From NCBI RefSeq assembly GCF_030272615.1, contig NC_081414.1, forward strand, positions 761,139,148 to 761,203,147: a stretch of DNA of 64,000 nt, read 5' to 3'. The stretch comes from Cryptomeria japonica (taxonomy: Eukaryota; Streptophyta; Pinopsida; Cupressales; Cupressaceae). A program made the position numbers and the translations under genes. Position 1 is the first letter of the stretch; each line of letters starts with the position of its first letter. The notes under the pieces are model-generated. The model did not search any database, was not told where the DNA came from, and saw nothing but the letters and a program-made list of their open reading frames with translations. This document shows positions 58,183 to 64,000 of this stretch, in pieces.

Positions 58183-59657
58183 TGTTGGCATTATGTGAAC
58201 CAGTATGAGGACATGATGACATTGTATGTTGTCATTGATTTCAATATGCTGAAGAAGAGAGAACCGGTATGTTACCAAGAACTGGTATATGCTAGAACCA
58301 GTATAACACTGTGACTGGTATATGTGCCAAAGTGAAGCGGTGTGTCTGTTAAAGGTGAACCGACATGTGGTTATGAGAACCAGTACATGGAAGATTTGTA
58401 CGACTACCGGTTGGTAGTCTCAACTTCAGGGTTTCCGGTTAAAGTGCTTCAAGCCTTTGTGACTCAATCGATGATTTTGTGTGATGAGTTAGCAGTATAA
58501 CGAAGATCAAATCGTGTTGCCACGTCAGCCTTGTGCGCGTGAAGGATCTTGCATGAAGGAGAGTGTTCCTATCTACCTCAGGAATGTGTGAAATCTGTAA
58601 ATGGTGTAAATGCGTGATGGGTTATTAGCCTCCATGAAAGCGGTGGAAAACGAACGATGGAGAACGTCTTGAGATTAGTTCAAGACTGTTACGTTTAATG
58701 CAATGTGCTCAACGGTATGGATTGAACCGTTTGAATTGCTTAACCTAACAGGTTTAGGGTTTAGGGTTTATGCTACCGACCTATCTGTTTCCTATAAGGT
58801 CAATGTTGTGTTTCTTTCTGAGGTTGTTGGCAAAAGTTGTGTGTGTGTATCCAAGTGAAGGGATACGTGATTCTTGCCAGACCAGAAGCGAGAAGTGATA
58901 CCTGCAGAGTGTAAGTGCAGAAGGTGAAGAGGAGATAAAGCGGATCTGCATTAGCATTGAGTGTTGTTACCAGATCATTGTAATACCTGTTGATCTTTAA
59001 CCACTTCAATAGTTGGGATATCCCTTAACAGGGTAGCTTTAACCGGCTTACTATAAATCCTTTAACAGGGTGACTCAAAACCATTGAGTTCTTGAAATCC
59101 TCCAACAAGGTAACCTTTAACAGGGTTTAACCCTTAATCGGGTGATCCCTAACAGGATCGGTTCCTAACAAAACCTATTGTATCAGTCTTTAACCGGACA
59201 AGGCTCCTAACATAGCGGACTTCTAAAGAGTTCAAAAATATCTTGTGGGTATTCATCCCCACCGTGGTTTTTCCCAGTTGGGTTTCCATGTGAAAAATCT
59301 GTGTGTCATGTGTGGTGTTATTCATGTGATGGCTTGAGTGATTTGTGTCTGAAGGTAAATCATGTTGATCTAGATGTTTATATATTTTTGATGATAGATT
59401 ACCTGTTGATGCACTAGGGTGAAATGGAAATGAAGTATTAGGTTGTATGAAAAGATAAGTGTTAACCGGTTTATGCTTGTCTCAGTTATTATGGGTTTTG
59501 TCGGTTGTACTCTGTTTAAGACCGGTGTTACTGTCTGTCTACCAAAGCACAGTGTCTGTAGACAAACCAATTTAGGATTGTGTTTTTGTTTGTATTGATT
59601 CACCCCCCACCCCTCTCAATATCGGTTTGGTACTATCCGTTCATCATTGAGTTATCA
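58183..59657 (+). repeat. 3' LTR of the plus-strand copia element
   Basis: It is colinear with 52282-53780 but 24 bp shorter, because one CCCTTAACCAGGT-type unit is missing near 59130. Many differences are C/T or G/A transitions. It is followed by CTTCG at 59658-59662. Confidence 0.95.
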
Positions 59658-59662
59658 CTTCG

Positions 59663-60035
59663 TGCATCTTAAGTTTCTAAACGGTTCATCCAATTTTGAT
59701 GATTTTTTTTTGGTTCTTTCTATATGCGACTTAACTGCTTAAAGCTATTGTTTTGGCTTGTGGGTAATAACAATGCATGTTGTAGAATTCGTTATGTGCA
59801 CAAAGGTAAAAAAGTACACATTTCAAAGTGTGGTCCAATACATGATCACCTTTGCGCCAATAGTAGATAACTCAAAATAGCTAGTAGTAGTGGACAAATG
59901 CCCTATTAGTAGTTGACAAATACCTCAGTAGTGGTGCACATTTTTTTTGGCTCCTACTATGTCTACTAATGGGGGGTGAGGTTGACAAAAAGATGACAGT
60001 TATTGGTCCTATAACAGCTACTGGCTCCTTTCCCC
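59663..60035. other. Unassigned insertion between the two halves of a LINE RNase H
   Basis: It separates the RNase H N-terminal half (60050 and up) from the copia insertion point. It contains repeated phrases such as TAGTAGTGGACAAATGCC and TAGTAGTTGACAAATACC, which suggest a small repeat element. Borders were not resolved. Confidence 0.3.
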
Positions 60036-60400
60036 TAGTCATTATCTTGTGATTTTAATGATCTTATTTAATTTTCATATTTGCATCTCTCCTCTAATCA
60101 ACACATTAATGACTATCTACGAATCACCTTCTATGTGGATGTTATTCACTAAAATTTTTCTCACCAAATTTCCCACAAGCAGGATAGCTTTTGCTTCTAC
60201 CTCATTATTGGTCCCCTCCTGGAGCCTTTGTGCACTTCATGCAGGAATGTTACCATTCCAGTTTCGAGCAATGCTTCATGCTTAGACGGCCCCAGGTTGC
60301 CTTTTGATGCCCCATCAAAATTAATTTTGAGCCAACCTTCATCTAGTTTAATCCATACAGTTATTTGCATCCTCTATGTCAGATGGTTCAAACCATTGAG
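60036..60400 (-). pseudogene. LINE RNase H, N-terminal half
   Basis: The minus strand reads WIKLDEGWLKINFDGASKGN (60360-60300), then, with frame changes, EVEAKAILLVGNLVRKI and NIHIEGDS before a stop near 60115. The D, E and D acidic residues of a plant LINE RNase H are visible. The remaining C-terminal block of the same domain is at 52240-52150, so the domain has been split by the 59663-60035 sequence and the copia element. Confidence 0.6.
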
Positions 60401-60950
60401 GCCCATTAACATGCCAACAACTAGCTATGGTTACTATTCAAGTAAAGGTGATTATTTCTTTGCAACTACTTAGGCATATTTTTTACTATTGGATTTAGTA
60501 TTTATGTTTGGATATTCGTTTGATGTAGAATTTATGCTTGTGTGACAATTAGTGTAGTATTTCTTTGGATTGGATCTTTTTCTTTTGTTGATTGGCATGA
60601 TGGAGGATGAAAGAGTTATTGATTGAGATGGTGGTCACATTGTTTATTGTTGTAGGTATCTTGATGAAGCTTGTGGAGCACTTGAATGCCTTTACGATAC
60701 ATGTTACCTATGGGGATTGTTCCCTTAATTTTTTGAGTTTACTTTTGACCCTTTATGCAATGTCTACAACAAGTGAGAGAATGTTGGGAAAATGTGTGTT
60801 CAACTTGCATAATATTATCAAATTAACAATATTTGCAATGTATATAGAGAATTTAGTGATGAATGTGTCACATAGGTTAAACATCCTTGGGGTTGTTCTG
60901 TTTGTTGTACATAAGCTTGAGATAAATATTTGATATGGGTTGCATATTAA
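60401..60950. other. Unassigned sequence with one hydrophobic open frame
   Basis: 60607-60933 (plus) is open for 108 codons (MKELLIEMVVTLFIVVGILM...) with predicted membrane-like segments. No homologue is recognised, and such runs are common in AT-rich non-coding DNA. Confidence 0.25.
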
Positions 60951-60984
60951 AAAATTATAAGTACTAGAAAGAAAAAAATGGTGC

Positions 60985-61505
60985 CAAAAAGTAAATGAGG
61001 GGGGTATAGTTTTATAAGCTCAAGTTATTAGGTACATAGCTTAGCTAATATAATATGACACAGTGCCTTTATGTGAGCTTATTTCTATAAAAGCAAACAC
61101 ATGAGTAGTTGTTGAGGTTGGCTAATTGGTTATTATAATGTTTGGCTTGATAGCTATTGTTGAAAACCTCTTGTAGGTTCTATATGTGATGAGAGGAAGC
61201 ATGGATTGGGATGTGTAGTTACATAATTCTTATTTTCTTGTTCACATGGAGTGCAAGTAGGGAGCTTGATCTTTCAGAAGGCTTGCATGAAGACTTTATT
61301 AGTCTATTGTAATATTTGTTTAGGTGATTATACATCAAGTGTGTTAGTGTTTTTAGATGTTAGGTTTTTCCCTATTGACTATTTTTCTAGGGTTCATCTT
61401 GTGTAATCTTGATGGCATGTTTGTCTATTCTTGTATATTGTGGATTTTGAATACTTGTTTGCATATTTTCCTCTCTTGGGTTATGTAGAAATAGTTCATT
61501 ATGGC
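60985..61505 (+). mobile_element. LTR-like fragment, copy B
   Basis: Same family and orientation as 43860-44510: TTCTATAAAAGCAAAC (TATA region), GAGGTTGGCTAATTGG, ATCTTGTGTAATCTTG, TTTCCTCTCTTGGGTTATGTAG. The two copies are clearly diverged. No internal coding sequence or target duplication was found. Confidence 0.5.
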
Positions 61506-61650
61506 TACAAATTTCCTTTCAAAATGATCTAGAATGAATTAGAGCTTTGTCCCTTAATACATTGACACAATTTAAATATTTTGTGTTTGAGTTGATATGG
61601 AACAATTAACTATAATTTAGCTATCACTCACAATTAAAATAAAATTTGGA

Positions 61651-61920
61651 GGTTTGGGGGTTGAAACTATACATGCAATTCTATAGTTTTGAACTAGGAT
61701 GAGGAGCAATATATATAAGGTTGGGCCCAAAACACCAAAAATAAAAAATTCAAAATCATACGAAGTATATGTTATATGTCAAATAGGTTTGGGGGTTGAA
61801 ACTTACATGAAATTCTATAGTTTTGAACTAGGATGAGGAACAACATATATGAAAGTTGGACCCAAAAAACTAAAAAATAAAAATCCGAAGTTATATAAAA
61901 TATATGTTATATGTCAACTT
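61651..61920 (+). repeat. Tandem duplication, two units of about 135 bp
   Basis: GGTTTGGGGGTTGAAACT at 61651 recurs at 61786, followed in both by AATTCTATAGTTTTGAACT, AGGATGAGGARCAAYATATAT and TATATGTTATATGTCAA. Confidence 0.85.
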
Positions 61921-62381
61921 TTATATAAAAAAAACATATCATTTAAACACTAAATTATTTTTGATCAAAACCAATTTAAACACTAAATTGTTATATTTAT
62001 AACGATACTAAAAATAAATCTTAAACAAATACTTAAAAATATTAGAAATACACTTTTCACTTTCATATTATTCCTTAAAATACAAATGAACCAAAAGATT
62101 ATAGTTATTAAGCCTAACGGTATCTTTGGATAAAAACTAGCTCCAAAACTGACATAAAAAGTCAATAACAAGAAAATTATCTAAATTATCTGAGGCTATA
62201 TTTTTTGGAAAAAATTTTAAAGACGAAATTTATAACCCCATTTGCGTGCGTTCAGACTCTTGTAGCTTTAATCATACGAATTTGATATAAAAATCGATTT
62301 TACCCGTACATTTAGAAAAGATTTCTCTGTACATGTTCATGGTATAAATATCAAACATCGCCCAGTCAAGTAACGTCCATC
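61921..62381. other. Unassigned AT-rich sequence
   Basis: No supported gene or repeat. Confidence 0.3.
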
Positions 62382-62666
62382 TCAAATCACACCAGGGTAC
62401 AAAACTTGAGGTTCACTCGTGAGTGTATTCCCATTGTTGAACTGATTGACGTTGATAGAGGTATCAAAAGCTACAGTGGGTTCAATGTAATTGGCCTCAT
62501 CCAAAGGAAAACTTTGACTGGGCGGAGGTTTTGACTGGTTTTTATCAATTTTGATGGAAGTTTTGACCCCTTTTTGGGTTTGATAGATTGTGCCAAAGAG
62601 ACATTTATCCATCCTTTCCAAACAAAAAGATCGTCTGCTACTTATATGGACAGAAAAAAAATCCAT
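62382..62666 (-). CDS. Hypothetical small ORF (94 codons)
   Basis: It is the only non-repetitive minus-strand ORF of note at the right end. It starts MDFFSVHISSRRSFCLERMD and ends FNNGNTLTSEPQVLYPGVI. The composition is not low-complexity and local GC is higher than in the neighbours, but no domain, signal peptide or splice evidence supports it. It could be an exon of a host gene or a chance ORF. Confidence 0.2.
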   Translation of the reverse strand: MDFFSVHISSRRSFCLERMDKCLFGTIYQTQKGVKTSIKIDKNQSKPPPSQSFPLDEANYIEPTVAFDTSINVNQFNNGNTLTSEPQVLYPGVI

Positions 62667-63915
62667 CCTTACAATATATAATTTTGTTGCTCACAAGCCT
62701 GTTGATACATCGGGTGCTCTGTGCTAATTTGTTCTGTACAATCACGACGCTTACAATTATTTTTTTATGAATAACTCTATTCTATTTCAAAGCTCTAAGT
62801 TTAGAGTGTTTTTTTAAATTGAATACAAGCTGAAAGTTTGGCTCAAGTTGGGAGGATGCTATCAAAGTTTGTTAAGCTTAGATTATGCTACTCAAGATAC
62901 ATTCTGTTTTTTAAAGTGCCAGGCCTTTTGAATTTGAACAACTCCTTTCTGTGCATAGCCAGTCATGAGTGCAGTTGATGATTAGAGGCATTTTGTCAAA
63001 CAGTTCTAATGCCTTATTCATACTTTCATTCTGCATAAGGTCATGGTATGAAGACAATCTGAACAAAATAACTTTCAATTTTTAATTTGACAAGCTCTAT
63101 ACATGTTTTGAAATTCCGGAGATTTTTGTCATTCTGATGAAGGATCACAGGGTGTGGTTTGAAACGTTGATGCAAAGAAAAAAAACATACACAATTGAAT
63201 TCAGCAACAAGCGAAAAAAACAAAAACTATTTTTGATATCTTTAATTTCTAATTTGTTGGGAGGTTTCTGACAAAAAATGCCGAGTTGGGCATTCCCCCT
63301 ACCAATAACATTTGCTTAGAAATGTACATGGCTTTTCCAACAGTCCAACTTTCTGCATACCTGAAGCAATGAATGCTGTCCATGAAACCACATTTCATTA
63401 AGGCATTCTGTCCAACATTCTTTTATTTGCAGTGTGCGATTTTATCTCCAGTTCTACAAAGCTATTTTGTGGATGCAGTAAATACTAGTCAAATTTTAAT
63501 ACCCAATTTTCCTGCAGATATCCTCAGCTAAAAGGAACCAAAACTAAAAAACAGTGGTAAGAAAATTTCGTTACTAATACACTGAAAGACAACATTCCAA
63601 TATGGTGAAGTGCATGCTGTTCTTGTTCGGATCATCATTACGAAGCATAGAAACCAAAAGGCTGGTATATTAAGAGGATAACATAGTAGGTATAAGAGAG
63701 CCCAATAAAAATTATCAAGAAAATTTGTTAATTAATTTGAGTTTTAAATTGTAGTGGCTTGGTTCAAGATACAACTCAATTTATTTCAAATTACAGATAT
63801 AATCTCTTATTTGAGAACTGAAAGTGGTCCCCATACTCTCTATACAAAGCAAATTTTGAATATAGTGTTTTAACTCTACAAGTTGCTGTACTTTGTAAGC
63901 TTGATTGGTTTTGTA
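62667..63915. other. Unassigned sequence, possibly intronic
   Basis: It contains two good splice-acceptor-like sites (TTCTTTTATTTGCAG near 63434 and TTTTCCTGCAG near 63520) and a donor-like GTGGTAAG near 63561. The open text between them (LSPVLQSYFVDAVN) has no known match. This would fit an intron-rich host gene entering from the right, but the evidence is weak. Confidence 0.25.
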
Positions 63916-63920
63916 ATACT

Positions 63921-64000
63921 AGCTACGGACATGTTGACAGAAAAAGTTGCTGTACTTGATTCTCCTCGTGAGCTATTGGAATCAAGGTTGGTTGATCTCA
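63921..64000 (+). CDS. Possible host-gene exon running off the right edge
   Basis: After an acceptor-like TTTTGTAATACTAG the sequence is open to the window end and reads TDMLTEKVAVLDSPRELLES and on. The composition looks coding (normal residue mix, no low complexity) and unlike the surrounding AT-rich DNA. The stretch is too short to identify and the partner exons are outside the window. Confidence 0.3.

Larger units (their letters stand above)
52282..59657 (+). mobile_element. Structurally complete Ty1/copia retrotransposon (Sirevirus-like)
   Basis: A 7.4-kb element with LTRs of 1499 and 1475 bp, CTTCG target duplications, a perfect tRNA-iMet primer site (53781-53793), a polypurine tract (58171-58182) and gag-pol in one frame from about 53915 to 57937. 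There is one frameshift near 53905-53915 and six or seven in-frame stops. Integrase and gag zinc sites carry disabling substitutions. It lies in the same orientation as the plus strand and splits a minus-strand LINE relic. Its proteins are close to those of the element at 24598-34096 in order and motif, but the LTRs differ. Confidence 0.95.

Overview
The window looks like intergenic repeat sequence from a seed plant with a very large, old, repeat-rich nuclear genome, most likely a gymnosperm (conifer-type). This rests on AT-rich DNA, several decayed LTR retrotransposons with LTRs of 0.8-1.5 kb, LINE fragments, a long satellite-like array and no complete host gene. Several translated families also resemble unnamed conifer and bryophyte proteins that I recall but cannot search. 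No tRNA, rRNA or CRISPR feature was found.

Layout. 1-6174 is the pol gene of a Ty3/gypsy chromovirus (reverse transcriptase, RNase H, integrase, chromodomain). It is split at 2435-5919 by a 5'-truncated LINE flanked by a 15-bp target duplication. That LINE carries an extra long ORF after its RNase H. A TIR element of about 1 kb lies at 6241-7229. 8.1-10.9 kb holds weak retroelement relics and hairpins, then a foldback MITE with 8-bp target duplications at 10889-11020. A polypyrimidine tract of about 2 kb (11090-13084) was the target of a 7.8-kb non-autonomous LTR element (13085-20928, minus strand). This element has gag-like and unrecognised ORFs but no recognisable pol. The tract resumes briefly, followed by degenerate telomere-like repeats (about 21.0-21.35 kb).

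22.1-34.8 kb is a decayed DNA-transposon gene of a family I cannot name. It is interrupted by a 9.5-kb Ty1/copia element (24598-34096, minus strand), whose left LTR carries an internal duplication and a nested solo LTR. 35.0-41.2 kb is a tandem array of about 17 monomers of about 356 bp. 41.8-43.8 kb contains a minus-strand relic with a chain of small, mostly phase-0 exons. 43.9-52.3 kb has an LTR-like fragment, a LINE RNase H relic, a second TIR-family copy, a tandem duplication and a second LINE relic. That LINE is split by a structurally complete Ty1/copia element (52282-59657, plus strand). 59.7-64.0 kb is mostly unassigned, with another LTR-like fragment and a possible host exon running off the right edge.

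The copia-type elements share a TGTTGGCA or TGTTAGG sense start, a tRNA-iMet type primer site where internal sequence is present, several polypurine tracts after the coding region, and common motifs in their LTRs. This suggests a Sirevirus-like lineage. In-frame stops are largely of the CAG to TAG, CAA to TAA and CGA to TGA type, as expected from long silencing by cytosine methylation. Nothing here appears able to move on its own.
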